A stretch of 64,000 bases of DNA from Oceanicoccus sp. (GCF_029238675.1 NZ_JAQWFR010000030.1:1-64000), one strand, 5' to 3'. Shown: positions 1-10,688, counted from the first letter of the stretch. Notes: generated by a model not told the origin, from the sequence alone. A program made the numbers and translations.

Positions 1-141
1 GAAATCTACCGCATCACCACCGAATACTTCGGAAGCTACGCGAGTCAGAGCCGCTGTTAATGTTGTTTTACCATGGTCAACGTGTCCGATAGTACCAACG
101 TTGACGTGTGGTTTGGTGCGTTCAAATTTTTCTTTAGCCAC
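1..141 (-). CDS. tuf: elongation factor Tu, N-terminal part (runs off the left edge)
   Basis: EF-Tu is the GTPase that carries aminoacyl-tRNA to the ribosome. The first 47 residues are visible, including the P-loop GHVDHGKTT at residues 19-27 and the family's usual [15 protein letters not shown] opening. The start is a GTG codon at 141-139, as in several gammaproteobacterial tuf genes. A strong promoter with a GC-rich discriminator lies about 100 bases upstream. The gene is transcribed leftwards, away from fusA2. Identity is certain; which tuf copy of the genome this is cannot be told. Confidence 0.97.
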   Translation of the reverse strand, partial: MAKEKFERTKPHVNVGTIGHVDHGKTTLTAALTRVASEVFGGDAVDF

Positions 142-245
142 TGCGCTAGTCCTCAATTTTCATCAATAATAAGTGGGGTCTTAATCTAGCGCTAGACCGC
201 TAGTTGAGCCACCTGTGGCAGTAACAATACATGCCTTGGGCGCGC

Positions 246-273
246 ATCATAAACACCCTATCGGCAGAGTCAA
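246..273 (-). promoter_or_regulatory. tuf promoter (sigma-70 type)
   Basis: On the minus strand TTGACT (268-273), a 16-base spacer and TATGAT (246-251) are followed by the discriminator GCGCGCC. Both hexamers match the consensus at 5 of 6 positions. A GC-rich discriminator is typical of growth-rate and ppGpp-controlled translation genes. The predicted leader before the tuf GTG is about 98 bases. Confidence 0.7.
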
Positions 274-350
274 TATTTTTAGCCCATTTGACAAAAAATA
301 GTCACTTTTTTACTAAATCTCACCATACCAACCACCCCCACTACTCACAA

Positions 351-504
351 CGTCGTTCCCGCGAAGGCGGGAACCCAGACTGCATGCTGCTATTTCCGCT
401 TGAGCGGAAATTTACAGTGCTGGATTCCCGCCTTCGCGGGAATGACGATAGTCATTTCCGCCGAAGCCTGCCCTCGAGCGAATTTGTCGGGGGCGGGAAT
501 GACG
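351..504. repeat. dispersed palindromic element, copy A, with hairpin extension
   Basis: The core (351-446, 96 bases) has inverted arms: gttcccgcgaaggcgggaa at the left and attcccgccttcgcgggaat at the right. They flank a central tttccgc/gcggaaa palindrome. An extension (447-504) holds a further region with gtcgggggcgggaatgacg. The same extension follows the copy at 41798. The element lies between the divergent tuf and fusA2 genes. Confidence 0.85.
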
Positions 505-730
505 GGAGATAGGGCTTAAAATCATGGTAGAGCCTGTGCTGGCAAGGGTTCAGTCGGCGCTAGATGCCATCGATGTTTTAAATATTCCCACTATAATCAC
601 CCCTTTAATGGAAATATTGAAGCCTAAAGCCCAAACATCAACAATATTGCTATTTTTTTGTTCAATTTTGCTTGAGATTTCCTGTATACTTGCGCGCGTT
701 TTTTCACCCTTGTTAAACCGAGTAAACCTC

Positions 731-2824
731 ATGACTGATTTAGCTCTATACAGAAACATTGGTATCTTCGCCCACGTTGATGCGGGTAAGACTACTACTA
801 CAGAACGTATCCTGAAATTGACCGGTAAGATCCACAAAACCGGTGAAGTTCACGATGGCGAATCTACAACTGACTTTATGGAACAGGAAGCTGAGCGTGG
901 TATAACCATCCAATCAGCTGCGATCACCACCTTCTGGGATAATCATCGGATGAACATCATCGATACCCCGGGGCACGTTGATTTCACCGTTGAAGTATAC
1001 CGCTCACTAAAAGTATTAGATGGCGGCATCGGTGTATTTTGTGGGTCTGGTGGTGTTGAGCCTCAATCTGAAACAAACTGGCGCTATGCTGATGAGTCGG
1101 GCGTATCTCGTATCATCTTCGTCAACAAACTGGACCGCATGGGTGCAGACTTCTTAAAGGTTGTTGACCAGGTCGAAAACGTACTGGGTGCCAAGCCCCT
1201 TGTTATGACACTACCTATTGGTAGAGAAGATGACTTCGTTGGCGTTGTCGACATTCTTACCAAAAAAGCCCACATCTGGGACGACTCAGGTCTTCCTGAA
1301 AACTTCCGCATAGAAGACGTTCCAGCGGACATGGTTGACGATGTAGACATGTACTACGACCAGCTAATTGAAACAGCTGTCGAAGTAGATGACGATATTA
1401 TGATGGCCTACATGGAAGGCGAAGCCCCTTCTATAGAACAAATTAAAGCCTGTATCCGCAAAGGCACACGCGAGCTAACCTTTTTCCCTACTTACTGTGG
1501 TTCGGCATTTAAAAACAAAGGCATTCAGTTAATTCTTGATGCTGTTGTTGATTATCTACCAGCGCCTGACGAAGTTATTCCTCAGCCGCTAACCGATGAA
1601 GTGGGTGAAGATACAGGGGAAGTTGCAACCGTTAGCGCTGATGAGCCTTTCCGTGCCCTGGCCTTTAAGATCATGGATGACCGCTATGGCGCCCTGACCT
1701 TTATCCGCATCTACTCAGGCGTGTTGAATAAAGGCGATACAATCCTGAACTCGTTTACGGGTAAAACAGAACGTATTGGCCGTATGTGTGAAATGGAAGC
1801 CGATGAGCGTAAAGAGCTAAGCTCTGCTCAAGCGGGCGACATCATCGCTATCGTAGGTATGAAAAACGTTCAAACTGGTCACACCTTATGTGATCCGAAA
1901 CATGAATGTACTCTTGAAGCCATGGTATTCCCAGAGCCAGTAATCTCTATCGCTGTATCACCTAAAGACAAAGGCGGTGCAGATAAAATGGGTATCGCCA
2001 TTGGTAAAATGGTTGCTGAAGATCCTACCTTCCTTGTTCATACTGATGAAGAAAGCGGTCAAACCATTCTTCGCGGCATGGGCGAGCTTCACCTGGATAT
2101 TAAGGTGGATATCCTCAACCGTACTTACGGTGTAGAACTTGACGTGGGCGAGCCGCAAGTGGCTTACCGCGAAACCATCACACAAGAAGTCGATGACTCC
2201 TACACCCACAAGAAGCAATCGGGTGGTTCTGGTCAGTTCGGTAAAATTGATTACCGTATTAAGCCAGGCGAGCAAGGCTCCGGCTTTAGCTTTTCATCGA
2301 CGGTTACTGGCGGTAATGTACCTAAAGAATTCTTCCCAGCGATTGAGAAGGGCTTCCAAGGTATGATGGAGAACGGTGTTCTTGCCGGCTTCCCAGTACT
2401 CGACGTTGAAATCGAGCTTTATGACGGTGGCTTCCACGCCGTTGACTCCTCGGCAGTTGCCTTTGAATTGGCCGCTCGCGGTGCTTTCCGCCAGTCAATT
2501 CCAAAAGCAGGCGCTCAACTTCTTGAACCGATTATGAAAGTCGACATATTCACTCCAGAAGATCACGTAGGTGATGTTATTGGTGATTTGAACCGTCGTC
2601 GCGGCATGATTGCTGGTCAAGAAGCTGCAGGTTCTGGTGTTCGCGTCAAAGCTGACGTACCGCTATCAGAAATGTTCGGTTACATTGGCTCACTACGCAC
2701 CATGACATCTGGTCGCGGTCAGTTCTCAATGGAATTTGCACATTACACTGCCTGTCCCAACTCAGTTGCAGACAAAGTTATCGCTGAAGAAAAAGAGCGC
2801 CAAGCGGCTAAAGCGGCTAAGTAA
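731..2824 (+). CDS. fusA2: elongation factor G 2
   Basis: Translocation GTPase of the EF-G family, 697 residues. Visible motifs are the P-loop AHVDAGKTT, switch sequence [17 protein letters not shown] and NKLDR, followed by the EF-G domains II-V, with the domain IV segment SGGSGQFG. I chose the ATG at 731 because the protein then begins [19 protein letters not shown], as expected for EF-G2. The reading frame stays open upstream to 524, but those residues look unlike the family and overlap the probable promoter area (-10-like TATACT at 685-690). The gene stands alone rather than in an rpsL-rpsG-fusA-tuf operon. EF-G2 proteins are usually a second copy beside a canonical fusA, which would lie outside this window. 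A strong terminator follows. Confidence 0.93.
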   Translation: MTDLALYRNIGIFAHVDAGKTTTTERILKLTGKIHKTGEVHDGESTTDFMEQEAERGITIQSAAITTFWDNHRMNIIDTPGHVDFTVEVYRSLKVLDGGIGVFCGSGGVEPQSETNWRYADESGVSRIIFVNKLDRMGADFLKVVDQVENVLGAKPLVMTLPIGREDDFVGVVDILTKKAHIWDDSGLPENFRIEDVPADMVDDVDMYYDQLIETAVEVDDDIMMAYMEGEAPSIEQIKACIRKGTRELTFFPTYCGSAFKNKGIQLILDAVVDYLPAPDEVIPQPLTDEVGEDTGEVATVSADEPFRALAFKIMDDRYGALTFIRIYSGVLNKGDTILNSFTGKTERIGRMCEMEADERKELSSAQAGDIIAIVGMKNVQTGHTLCDPKHECTLEAMVFPEPVISIAVSPKDKGGADKMGIAIGKMVAEDPTFLVHTDEESGQTILRGMGELHLDIKVDILNRTYGVELDVGEPQVAYRETITQEVDDSYTHKKQSGGSGQFGKIDYRIKPGEQGSGFSFSSTVTGGNVPKEFFPAIEKGFQGMMENGVLAGFPVLDVEIELYDGGFHAVDSSAVAFELAARGAFRQSIPKAGAQLLEPIMKVDIFTPEDHVGDVIGDLNRRRGMIAGQEAAGSGVRVKADVPLSEMFGYIGSLRTMTSGRGQFSMEFAHYTACPNSVADKVIAEEKERQAAKAAK

Positions 2825-2846
2825 CTTTTACTCAGTAGGTCTTTTC

Positions 2847-2880
2847 AAAACCCTGATGGCCCAGCCATTGGGGTTTTTTA
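2847..2880 (+). terminator. rho-independent terminator after fusA2, probably bidirectional
   Basis: Bases 2847-2859 pair with 2865-2877, with two G-U pairs, around a 5-base loop. A T-run follows on the plus strand. The matching A-run on the left side means it could also stop minus-strand transcripts leaving fbp. Confidence 0.85.
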
Positions 2881-2926
2881 TTGTCTGACAAATGGGCTTT
2901 AGTGGTCTAACAGCTGGTCAACATGG

Positions 2927-3895
2927 CTATTTAGCATGGTAACCCAGACAAGCAGCCACCTCATTCGCAGCACCTAGAATAACCGGCACGCGCTGGTGAA
3001 TTTGCTCCGGCTGCACATCCAAAATAGGGCCAGTGTCGGTATAAGCCGAACCACCAGCTTGCTCTACCAACATACCCATTGGATTAGCTTCGTACATTAA
3101 TCGCAGCTTACCGGCCTTGTCAGGCTCTCTATTATCCCAAGGATAAGTAAACAACCCACCTCGACATAAAATACGGTGCACATCAGCAACCATTGCCGCC
3201 ACCCAACGCATGTTAAAGTTTTTTTGGCGGGGGCCATCGCTACCGGCTAGCAGGTCGGCTATATAGCTCTGCATCGGCTCAGCCCAGAAGCGCTGGTTGG
3301 ACATATTAATAGCGAACTCTTTAGTGTCTCTGGCAATAGCCACCTTTTCAACAGTGAGCACAAACTCACCAATACGCTGGTCAAGGGTATACATCTGCAC
3401 CCCCTTACCGGTTGAAAGCACCAGCATTACAGAGGGGCCATAGAGCACGTAACCCGCTGCGGCCTGATTACGGCCGGGTTGGAGAAAGTCTTGCTCGCTC
3501 ACCACATCGGTAGCAGGGGCGTCAAAAATAGAGAAAATCGTCCCCACCATGCTGTTGATATCAATATTGGATGAACCATCCAAAGGGTCAAAAGCCACCA
3601 GATAACCCCCTTTATCATTACCGGCGACGATACTTTCTTCCTCTTCTGAGGCCAGGGCCCTGACGGTACCAGAGCTCAATAAGTAGTCCTTTAACAGGTC
3701 GTTAGAGATAACATCCAACTTTTTCTGGGTCTCACCCTGCACATTCTCTTCACCAGCCGAGCCTAATATGCCGGACATAGCGCCCTGCTGCAGACGGAAG
3801 GCAATATCCTTACAGGCCACGGCGATCACATCGATAAGAGAGGCAAGCTCAGGCGGGGTACTACTTTGTTGAAGCTGACTACTCAGGCGCTGCAT
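2927..3895 (-). CDS. fbp: fructose-1,6-bisphosphatase, class I
   Basis: Hydrolyses fructose 1,6-bisphosphate to fructose 6-phosphate in gluconeogenesis; a cytoplasmic metal-dependent enzyme. The 322 residues match the usual length of the class. The metal and substrate motif [10 protein letters not shown] is present, as is a SEEEE-like acidic metal site (LASEEEESI). The C-terminal substrate region has [11 protein letters not shown]. The start ATG has AAAGGA about 9 bases upstream. The gene stands alone, convergent with fusA2. Confidence 0.96.
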   Translation of the reverse strand: MQRLSSQLQQSSTPPELASLIDVIAVACKDIAFRLQQGAMSGILGSAGEENVQGETQKKLDVISNDLLKDYLLSSGTVRALASEEEESIVAGNDKGGYLVAFDPLDGSSNIDINSMVGTIFSIFDAPATDVVSEQDFLQPGRNQAAAGYVLYGPSVMLVLSTGKGVQMYTLDQRIGEFVLTVEKVAIARDTKEFAINMSNQRFWAEPMQSYIADLLAGSDGPRQKNFNMRWVAAMVADVHRILCRGGLFTYPWDNREPDKAGKLRLMYEANPMGMLVEQAGGSAYTDTGPILDVQPEQIHQRVPVILGAANEVAACLGYHAK

Positions 3896-4600
3896 GGTCG
3901 ATCCTTTATTATCTTAACGTTATGGGTGAATACCTATTTGGAACGCATTATGCCAACTAGATGCAACACTGTCAGCCTTAAGAAGACACTGGATGACAGA
4001 CAGCCTGGCAAGATTCCATTGACAAACTGCTTAAAACTCCAGACCACAGCTGATAATCCTTAGATTTTTTTACCGGAATATCTAACAAGCACACAGCCAG
4101 AAGTTATTAAAAGCCAGCTTTGAGCCAGCGACAAAAAAACGTTAAAACGTGGTTCACTGCAATTATGCAATGGCTAAGTCATTGATTAGAAAAACCTATA
4201 ATATCTTTTCTGGAAAAATAAAGTTGGCTCGTCAGCCTAATCCGTGAGTCAGTGTTGTGACACTCATCACATCAGGCCAACCAACAAAGAAAGCAATAAA
4301 AAAATACTGCCATTTTTTTGTTTTTTTTCAAATCGCCTTTCCATTAATTCTGGAAAAAATAAAAAACTGACGCCAAAAACATCCTTATTCCTACCTATAA
4401 CACTAAGTGACAAAAAAATTACGGCCTGAAAAACTATTTTTTTGCAAGAAAACTATCTTCCTAAAAACTTTTAGTCAATGTAAATATTACAATGAGAATG
4501 ACGTCACTTTTACTAGTTGATGGCGCTCATTATCTGATCTAGTCTGAACTTGAAATCTGGGAAAACCATTGAATTAAAAAAAGTGAAGAGGAGCTTTAAA
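3896..4600. other. AT-rich intergenic region without a supported gene
   Basis: About 700 bases between the starts of fbp (minus) and the MORN gene (plus). The sequence is rich in A and T runs, notably around 4290-4330 and 4420-4450. Short open frames here lack ribosome-binding sites and protein-like composition. It must hold the promoters of both flanking genes, but I see no convincing -35/-10 pair. Confidence 0.6.
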
Positions 4601-5113
4601 ATGAAAATGGCAAAGACAGTAACCTTAGTCTTTTTCATTTCTTCAATGGCCCATGCAGTTGATTCGACTGATGCTATGTCAGTGGATTTGGAGTATTGCA
4701 AAGTACCATACACTGACACAATGGATGGCAGTAGCGGTACTTATCGCGGTCAATGCAAGAATGGAAAGCCAAATGGCTCGGGATCAGTTGATTTTTTCAA
4801 CGGCTCCAGGCTGGCAGGTACATTTAAAAAAGGCGCGCTGGCTGGTAACGGAGTTTATACCTCCGCAGATGGCAACATCTATAAAGGCGGCTGGCAGGAA
4901 GGCAAACGTCATGGTCAGGGTACTTTTACCTGGGCCCGCGGCAGTAGCTATGCAGGTGAATGGATTGATGATAAACGCCATGGTAAAGGTGTTTTCAAAT
5001 GGTCCAACGGAAATCGCTTTGAAGGTGAGTTTCGCGATAACAAGCGTTACAACGGCAAGTATTACACCAGCACCGGCCGTGTGTATAACTGCCGCCTGGG
5101 TCAATGCAAATAG
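4601..5113 (+). CDS. secreted MORN-repeat protein
   Basis: A 170-residue protein with an N-terminal signal peptide (about residues 1-17, ending SSMAHA) and then five MORN repeats. Each repeat follows the YxGxxxxGxxxGxG pattern, for example YKGGWQEGKRHGQGTF. A Cys pair lies near the C-terminus (YNCRLGQCK), and two more Cys residues lie near the N-terminus, so disulfides are plausible in the periplasm. The ATG at 4601 is preceded by GAGGAG at about 10 bases, which makes it preferable to an in-frame ATG 51 bases upstream. MORN repeats often mediate membrane or protein binding; the specific role is unknown. A strong terminator follows, so it appears monocistronic. Confidence 0.85.
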   Translation: MKMAKTVTLVFFISSMAHAVDSTDAMSVDLEYCKVPYTDTMDGSSGTYRGQCKNGKPNGSGSVDFFNGSRLAGTFKKGALAGNGVYTSADGNIYKGGWQEGKRHGQGTFTWARGSSYAGEWIDDKRHGKGVFKWSNGNRFEGEFRDNKRYNGKYYTSTGRVYNCRLGQCK

Positions 5114-5232
5114 ATCAGTGCAAATGACCTAAAAAATTTATCAGCAATTGTAGTCGTCGCAGCAATCAGTAGTAAGTCGTTTTACAAGTAGTTACTGATA
5201 TCGCGTACAGTGTTGTTGATATTTCTCCCCTG

Positions 5233-5275
5233 TCTCCCCCTGATGTTTGTAGTAGGGGGAGATTTTTTATTTTTG
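5233..5275 (+). terminator. rho-independent terminator after the MORN-repeat gene
   Basis: tctccccc (5233-5240) pairs with gggggaga (5255-5262) around a 14-base loop, followed by TTTTTTATTTTT. Confidence 0.88.
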
Positions 5276-5291
5276 TTATTTCAAAAAAATT

Positions 5292-5393
5292 CGTCATTCC
5301 CGCGAAGGCGGGAATCCAACCTGCATGCTTATGCTGTTATTTCCGCCAAAGCGGAAATCTACAGCGCTGGGTTCCCGCCTTCGCGGGAATGAC
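5292..5393. repeat. dispersed palindromic element, copy B (full length)
   Basis: 102 bases with arms cgtcattcccgcgaaggcgg and its complement. The centre is tttccgccaaagcggaaa. Order left to right is GCATGC-TTATGC, central palindrome, then CAGCGCTGG. It ends 7 bases before the acs stop codon, between convergent genes. Confidence 0.9.
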
Positions 5394-5399
5394 AGAGGA

Positions 5400-7334
5400 T
5401 TATCGATTAAGACGATTTTCAATCAACTGATCAACCACCGAAGGGTCAGCCAAGGTCGACGTATCACCCAACTCCAATTCATTGGCCGCCACTTTTCTTA
5501 AGATGCGGCGCATAATTTTTCCCGAACGGGTTTTCGGTAAGCCTGGCGCCCACTGAATTAAATCAGGTTTTGCAATCGGACCTATTTCTTGCACACACAG
5601 CGCAACCAACTCTGCCATTAATGCTTCTGAAGGCTTATGCCCCGCCATCAAAGTGACATAGGCATAAATACCCTGCCCTTTAATATCATGGGGGTAACCC
5701 ACCACCGCAGCCTCGGCAACATCATCATGCAATACCAGTGCACTTTCGACTTCTGCGGTACCCATACGATGACCGGATACATTTAATACATCATCCACCC
5801 GACCGGTAATCCAGTAGTAGCCATCTTCATCCCGCCGTGCACCATCACCGGTAAAGTAGTACCCCTTATAGGTACTAAAGTAGGTATCGATCATACGCTG
5901 GTGATCGCCATAGACACTGCGAATCTGACCCGGCCAGGAGGCCTTGATGGCCAAATTTCCTTCGGCAGCGCCAGTCACTTCATTACCATCGTTATCCAGC
6001 AAAATGGGCTGTACCCCAAAAAACGGACGGGTAGCAGAGCCGGGCTTTAAGGCGGTAGCGCCCGGTAGTGGCGTTAACATATGCCCGCCGGTTTCGGTTT
6101 GCCACCAGGTATCAACAATCGGGCAACGGGATTCACCCACTACGCGGTAATACCATTCCCAGGCTTCAGGGTTAATAGGCTCACCCACGGTGCCCAATAA
6201 TTTGATGGAGCTGCGTGAGGTGCGGGTTACAAACTCATCACCCACACCCATCAGTGCACGGATCGCGGTGGGTGCGGTATAGAAGATAGTCACCTGGTGC
6301 TTGTCGCAAATTTCCCAGCAACGGGCGGCATCAGGGTAAGTGGGCACACCTTCAAATAGCAGGGTTGTGGCGCCATTGGCCAGCGGGCCATAAAGGCTAT
6401 AGGAATGCCCGGTTATCCAGCCGACATCCGCAGTACACCAGAAAATATCACCATCGTGGTAATCAAAGGTGTATTTGAAGGTCATGGCCGCCTGTAGCAG
6501 ATAACCTGCGGTGGTATGCAGTACACCTTTGGGCTGACCGGTTGAGCCGGAGGTATATAAAATAAACAGAGGGTCTTCCGCATCCATTTGCTCTGGCTCG
6601 CACTGGTCAGAAGCCTCTGCAACGGCTTCGTGGTACCAAATATCGCGGCCTTCAGTCCAGGCAATATCACCGCCGGTGCGTTTTACAGTGACGACTGTAT
6701 GTACATTGGGGCATGACTCCAGAGCAAGGTCTGCATTGCTCTTTAATGGAACAGATTTGCCACCACGCATCCCTTCATCGGCGGTAATCAGTGTTTGGCA
6801 GTCAGAATTTAAAATGCGGTCTTTTAGCGCCTCGGGCGAGAAGCCACCAAAGACAACAGAGTGAATGGCCCCAATACGGGCACAGGCCAACATGGCATAA
6901 GCCGCCTCAACCACCATCGGTATATAGATACAAACCCGGTCGCCCTTGTTCACGCCCCGCTGCTTTAATACATTGGCCAGCTTGCAGACTTCCTGGTGCA
7001 GCTCTCGGTAAGTGATGCTTTTGGCATCATCCGGATTGTCGCCCTCCCAAATAATCGCTGTTTGGTCAGCGCGGGTTTCCAGGTGACGATCAATACAGTT
7101 AACCGTAAGGTTTAGCTTGCCATCAATAAACCAGGCCGCCTCACCCTTTATAAAATCATACTCACTGACTTTGCTCCAACGCTGATCCCAGCTTAGAAAC
7201 TCCTCCGCCTGCTCTGCCCAGAATTGATTCGGGTTTTCAACAGATTGTTTATACATCTCATTATATTGTTGCTCGTTGATATGGGCCTTGGCAGCAAACT
7301 CCGCAGGCACGGGGTAGGTATGTATTTCGCTCAT
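5400..7334 (-). CDS. acs: acetyl-CoA synthetase
   Basis: AMP-forming acetate:CoA ligase that activates acetate to acetyl-CoA via acetyl-AMP. The length of 644 residues is typical. Visible are the phosphate loop [14 protein letters not shown], the WWQTETGG motif, the hinge region [18 protein letters not shown] and [11 protein letters not shown]. The lysine of that last motif, at about residue 606, is the one normally controlled by acetylation. In pseudomonads acs is regulated by CbrAB and also lies near the panBC block, so the distance to cbrAB here is suggestive. Confidence 0.97.
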   Translation of the reverse strand: MSEIHTYPVPAEFAAKAHINEQQYNEMYKQSVENPNQFWAEQAEEFLSWDQRWSKVSEYDFIKGEAAWFIDGKLNLTVNCIDRHLETRADQTAIIWEGDNPDDAKSITYRELHQEVCKLANVLKQRGVNKGDRVCIYIPMVVEAAYAMLACARIGAIHSVVFGGFSPEALKDRILNSDCQTLITADEGMRGGKSVPLKSNADLALESCPNVHTVVTVKRTGGDIAWTEGRDIWYHEAVAEASDQCEPEQMDAEDPLFILYTSGSTGQPKGVLHTTAGYLLQAAMTFKYTFDYHDGDIFWCTADVGWITGHSYSLYGPLANGATTLLFEGVPTYPDAARCWEICDKHQVTIFYTAPTAIRALMGVGDEFVTRTSRSSIKLLGTVGEPINPEAWEWYYRVVGESRCPIVDTWWQTETGGHMLTPLPGATALKPGSATRPFFGVQPILLDNDGNEVTGAAEGNLAIKASWPGQIRSVYGDHQRMIDTYFSTYKGYYFTGDGARRDEDGYYWITGRVDDVLNVSGHRMGTAEVESALVLHDDVAEAAVVGYPHDIKGQGIYAYVTLMAGHKPSEALMAELVALCVQEIGPIAKPDLIQWAPGLPKTRSGKIMRRILRKVAANELELGDTSTLADPSVVDQLIENRLNR

Positions 7335-7445
7335 AAGTTAATCCCTGAATTGGAGGTTGTGACTATTGCTTAAATGACAGCGCTGTCTTTGCTTCAATGA
7401 CTGGAAGAATAACGCAGTTTCGGGATTGGAGGTATATTTTATATC

Positions 7446-7472
7446 CGTCATCCCCGCGAAGGGGGGATGACG
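7446..7472. repeat. dispersed palindromic element, solo hairpin C
   Basis: A single arm, cgtcatccccgcgaaggggg then gatgacg, forms one perfect hairpin between panC and acs. It may act as a transcription or RNA-decay barrier at the end of the panC message. Confidence 0.75.
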
Positions 7473-7483
7473 ACATGGGGAAC

Positions 7484-8377
7484 TTAGTGAGCCGCCAACA
7501 TGCCCCAATCCTGACTAGGATTAAGTGTTAGGGTGACATTATCAATCAAACGAGGGGTACCGAGCTTGGCGGCTGCCAGGATAACGATTTGTTCGGTCTC
7601 GCCGGTTACTTCCCTTAAGGTCACTGCATCGCGAACTGAAAAGTAGTCCGGCTCAAAACCGGCATTTTTCAAAGCTTCTGTACAGTAGTCTTCCAGCGCT
7701 TGATAGCTATCAAAACCACAGGCAATCGCTTCACGGCACTCTAATAGTGTCTGGTGCAATGCAGGTGCAATGGTGCGCTGCTCTTCGGTTAGGTAACCGT
7801 TGCGTGAGCTTAGCGCCAGGCCATCTACATCGCGAGCGGTTTCTTCGCCAACGATGTCGATAGGCATACACAGGTCTTTAACCATTTTTTCGATAATGGC
7901 TAACTGCTGGAAATCTTTTTTACCGAAAATAGCAATATCGGGCTGAACGATTTGGAACAGCTTATTAACCACTGTGGCAACCCCTGCAAAGTGGCCCGGA
8001 CGACTGGCACCACAAAGGGTGTCAGATAGGTCGGGAACAACCACCAGGGTTTGTTTATCCATACCTTCTGGATAGATCTCTTCAACATCGGGATAGAGAA
8101 GGTAGTTAACCCCCTCGGAGAATAATTTTTCTTTATCGGCTGCCAGGGTACGAGGATAGTTATCTAAATCTTCGTTGGCGCCAAATTGCAGTGGGTTTAC
8201 AAAAATACTGACCACCACAACATCGGCCACTTGCCTGGCGCGACGCACCAATTGAATGTGACCTTCGTGAAGGTTGCCCATAGTAGGCACGAAGGCGACT
8301 CTTTTACCATTGAGTTTATCTTTGGTAATGGCGCTTCGTAATTGTTTGCTCTTGCTGAATGTTTTCATTTCACTCAA
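7484..8377 (-). CDS. panC: pantothenate synthetase (pantoate--beta-alanine ligase)
   Basis: Joins pantoate and beta-alanine using ATP, the last step of pantothenate synthesis. The nucleotide-binding signature [10 protein letters not shown] is near residues 31-40, with [20 protein letters not shown] and ALSSRNGYL further on, all typical. The length of 297 residues is slightly above the usual 280-285. Start ATG at 8377 or 8368 (three codons in); the sequence does not decide between them. A 283-base gap with a palindromic hairpin separates it from panB upstream. No panD or pgi follows, unlike in Pseudomonas. Confidence 0.95.
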   Translation of the reverse strand: MSEMKTFSKSKQLRSAITKDKLNGKRVAFVPTMGNLHEGHIQLVRRARQVADVVVVSIFVNPLQFGANEDLDNYPRTLAADKEKLFSEGVNYLLYPDVEEIYPEGMDKQTLVVVPDLSDTLCGASRPGHFAGVATVVNKLFQIVQPDIAIFGKKDFQQLAIIEKMVKDLCMPIDIVGEETARDVDGLALSSRNGYLTEEQRTIAPALHQTLLECREAIACGFDSYQALEDYCTEALKNAGFEPDYFSVRDAVTLREVTGETEQIVILAAAKLGTPRLIDNVTLTLNPSQDWGMLAAH

Positions 8378-8613
8378 CTTCCTGCGTTATCTCAACAACG
8401 TTAACTAGAACCCAGCCCTTTGTACCGCTCTATTTTTACCATAGAAGGCACAGCTCATTTTAACCACTGAAAAGTCGCAAAGGACTGCACATTTGCTGAC
8501 CACTTTCCCAGAGGCGGGGAAGTATGCCCGAATCGTTAGGGGGGATCAACGATCTAAAGGGGGAAAATCACACAATTTTGTTACCAAAGGAAGCATGTGC
8601 AAAAAGTAACACC

Positions 8614-8653
8614 CCCCTCCGTCATTCCTGCGAAGGCGGGAATGACGGAGGGG
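8614..8653. repeat. dispersed palindromic element, solo hairpin D
   Basis: cccctccgtcattcc pairs with ggaatgacggagggg, a stem of about 15-17 base pairs. The arm core is identical to the larger elements, extended here by CCCCTC/GAGGGG. It begins about 8 bases beyond the panB stop codon. Confidence 0.8.
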
Positions 8654-8660
8654 TGGGGGG

Positions 8661-9452
8661 TTAATTAAAGCTGTGCTCTGCTGCCGGGAAGGAGCCATCT
8701 TTGACCGCATCATTGTAGGCTTTGAGCGCCGCTTGCACGCTATCGTTTTCTGCCAGGAAGTTGCGAACAAATTTGGGCTTATGGCCACATAGGCCAAGCA
8801 TATCGTGGAGCACCAGCACCTGGGCATCTGTCACTGCCCCAGCCCCAATACCTATCACTGGAATAGTGAGGGCCGCAGTGACTTGGGCAGCCAATTCTGT
8901 GGGAATACACTCCAATACCAACATGGCAGCCCCTGCCGCTTCAACGCGTTTGGCATCTTCCAATATGGCAGCGGCCTGGTCAGTATTTCTGCCCTGCACC
9001 TTAAAACCGCCAAAGGCATTCACCGATTGCGGGGTTAGGCCAAGGTGGGCACAGACCGGGATGCCCCGCTCTGCCATCGCGGTGATACTTTCAAGCAACC
9101 ACTCACCCCCTTCCAGCTTTACCATATTAGCGCCTGCGCGCATAAGCGCTGCGGCGTTAGTAAGTGTTTGCTCCAAAGTGCTATAGCTACCAAAAGGCAG
9201 GTCACCGATAATCAATGGCGAGTGGCAGCCGCGGCTAATACAGGCTGTGTGGTAAACCATATCATCAATGGTTACGGGCAAGGTGCTGCTATGGCCTTGC
9301 AGCACCATACCGAGAGAGTCACCGACCAGAATCACTTCCACCCCCGCCTCTTCAATCAGGCCAGCAAAGGTAGCATCATAGGCAGCCAGGACTGCAAATT
9401 TCTCCCCTGCGGCTTTGTGCGCCTGCAATGTAGTGACAGTGACTTTACTCAT
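8661..9452 (-). CDS. panB: 3-methyl-2-oxobutanoate hydroxymethyltransferase
   Basis: Transfers a hydroxymethyl group from 5,10-methylene-tetrahydrofolate to alpha-ketoisovalerate, giving ketopantoate. The length of 263 residues is typical. Recognisable are [21 protein letters not shown] at the start, the metal site [25 protein letters not shown] and IGIGAG. It begins only 11 bases after the deoxynucleoside kinase gene and is part of the pcnB-folK-dnk-panB run. Confidence 0.96.
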   Translation of the reverse strand: MSKVTVTTLQAHKAAGEKFAVLAAYDATFAGLIEEAGVEVILVGDSLGMVLQGHSSTLPVTIDDMVYHTACISRGCHSPLIIGDLPFGSYSTLEQTLTNAAALMRAGANMVKLEGGEWLLESITAMAERGIPVCAHLGLTPQSVNAFGGFKVQGRNTDQAAAILEDAKRVEAAGAAMLVLECIPTELAAQVTAALTIPVIGIGAGAVTDAQVLVLHDMLGLCGHKPKFVRNFLAENDSVQAALKAYNDAVKDGSFPAAEHSFN

Positions 9453-9463
9453 AATGTAGCTCG

Positions 9464-10144
9464 TTAGATAAAGGTGGGATTGAAGTAATGGCGGCCGCTG
9501 CGGATATTGAGCAGATAGTCCACCAGCTGCGCATAATCGTTTTGGCGATTGATCACATCCAGCTCGTCAGCATTAACAATCAATAATGGCGCATCGTCGT
9601 AGTACAGGAAGAATTCACTATAGGACTCGTTAATGGACTCCAGATACTCTCTGGCGATGCGTTGCTCAAAGTTAATACCGCGGCTCTCGATGCGAGAGAG
9701 TAGTACGTCCACCGATGCCTGTAAATAGATCACCAGGTCGGGCTTGGGGGCATCAATAGTTAGTTGCTGGTAAACCTTCTCGTAGAGCTGGTATTCGTCT
9801 TCATCAAGGTTGAGCCGGGCAAACAGGCGGTCTTTCTCGATCAGGAAATCCGACACTCTTACCGGCTCAAAGATATCACCCTGACGTAAGTCCTGTATCT
9901 GTTGGCTGCGCTGGAATAAAAAGAACAGCTGGGTCGCCAGGGCGGCATTTTTCTGGTTTTGGTAGAAACGCTCCAGAAAGGGGTTCTCTTCGGCATTTTC
10001 CAATAGCATTTGATAATTGAAGGTCTCGGCCAATTGCCTGGCCAGTGTGGTCTTGCCAACACCGATGGCACCTTCAACGGCAATAAAGCGTGGTGGGGTG
10101 CGATCTTTAAAATCTAAAACCGTCTGGACTGAGTCCTTACTCAC
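9464..10144 (-). CDS. deoxynucleoside kinase family protein
   Basis: 226 residues with the P-loop GAIGVGKTT near residue 25 and the deoxynucleoside kinase pattern: [15 protein letters not shown], a glutamine-rich [13 protein letters not shown] helix, VSDFLIEKD and the lid [12 protein letters not shown]. The family phosphorylates deoxyadenosine, deoxyguanosine or deoxycytidine; the substrate cannot be told from sequence alone. It lies between folK (64 bases away) and panB (11 bases away), probably co-transcribed. Confidence 0.88.
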   Translation of the reverse strand: MSKDSVQTVLDFKDRTPPRFIAVEGAIGVGKTTLARQLAETFNYQMLLENAEENPFLERFYQNQKNAALATQLFFLFQRSQQIQDLRQGDIFEPVRVSDFLIEKDRLFARLNLDEDEYQLYEKVYQQLTIDAPKPDLVIYLQASVDVLLSRIESRGINFEQRIAREYLESINESYSEFFLYYDDAPLLIVNADELDVINRQNDYAQLVDYLLNIRSGRHYFNPTFI

Positions 10145-10208
10145 TGGGGGGTCTCCGTGGCTGCTTTTAACGCTATCATTGTTATCCGCGCGCTATTGTA
10201 GGCCAAGT

Positions 10209-10688
10209 TCACGGTGTAACCAAACTCAAACCCTGCATACCGATATCAGCCAATTGCTGTTTTAGGCTAACGCCATTGGCAAACACCAACGTAGGTGCAA
10301 TGTCATACAGGGGGTACAGTACGAAATTGCGCTCAAACATTCGTGGATGAGGCACAATCAACGCAGGTTCATCAATGTCTCTATCGGCATAGAGCAAAAG
10401 ATCTAAATCCAGCGTTCTCGGCCCCCAGCGCTGCACACGTTTACGTTGCTGCGCATTTTCAATACCTTGCAGCAGTGCGAGTAACTCCAGCGGCGAATTG
10501 CTGGTGTATAGCTCCGCCACACCGTTGATATAGTCTGGCTGCTCAGGGCCGACAGCAACACTTTGATACCAGCGGGAAACGGCTTTTAATTCTGATTGCG
10601 GTAATGCCTTTAGGGCCTGCACTGCCCGCTCGACTTGCAGCAACGGCTGTTCCAGATTACTTCCAAGGGCAATAAAGCAACGCTGCAT
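10209..10688 (-). CDS. folK: 2-amino-4-hydroxy-6-hydroxymethyldihydropteridine diphosphokinase
   Basis: Pyrophosphorylates the pterin precursor in folate synthesis. 159 residues, typical length. The family signatures FIALGSNLEQP at the N-terminus, WGPRTLDLDLLLY (metal-binding acidic residues) and VPHPRMFERNFVLYPLYDI are present. It begins two bases after the pcnB stop codon, indicating one message. Confidence 0.96.
   Translation of the reverse strand: MQRCFIALGSNLEQPLLQVERAVQALKALPQSELKAVSRWYQSVAVGPEQPDYINGVAELYTSNSPLELLALLQGIENAQQRKRVQRWGPRTLDLDLLLYADRDIDEPALIVPHPRMFERNFVLYPLYDIAPTLVFANGVSLKQQLADIGMQGLSLVTP

Noticed and set aside
142-245. tRNA gene upstream of tuf, as in the enterobacterial tufB operon
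   Set aside because: No cloverleaf or CCA-ended segment could be found on the minus strand between the promoter and the tuf start.
231-512. Plus-strand open frame of 93 codons between tuf and fusA2
   Set aside because: It is translated palindromic element A and the tuf leader; no ribosome-binding site and the peptide (SREGGNP, SRLRGND) is the typical artefact of this repeat.
661-690. fusA2 promoter with TATACT at 685-690
   Set aside because: The -10 is good but candidate -35 sequences are at 11, 18 (TTCAAT, poor) or 21 bases; not called as a feature.
524-730. 69-codon N-terminal extension of fusA2
   Set aside because: Unlike any EF-G start and overlaps the promoter region; the protein from 731 matches the family from its first residue.
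4244-4429. 61-codon open frame in the fbp-MORN gap
   Set aside because: Low-complexity Lys/Phe/Ser peptide from A/T runs; no initiation signal.
8546-9467. Several long open frames antisense to, or in another frame of, panB
   Set aside because: Shadows of panB, which has full family motifs; none has its own domain signature.
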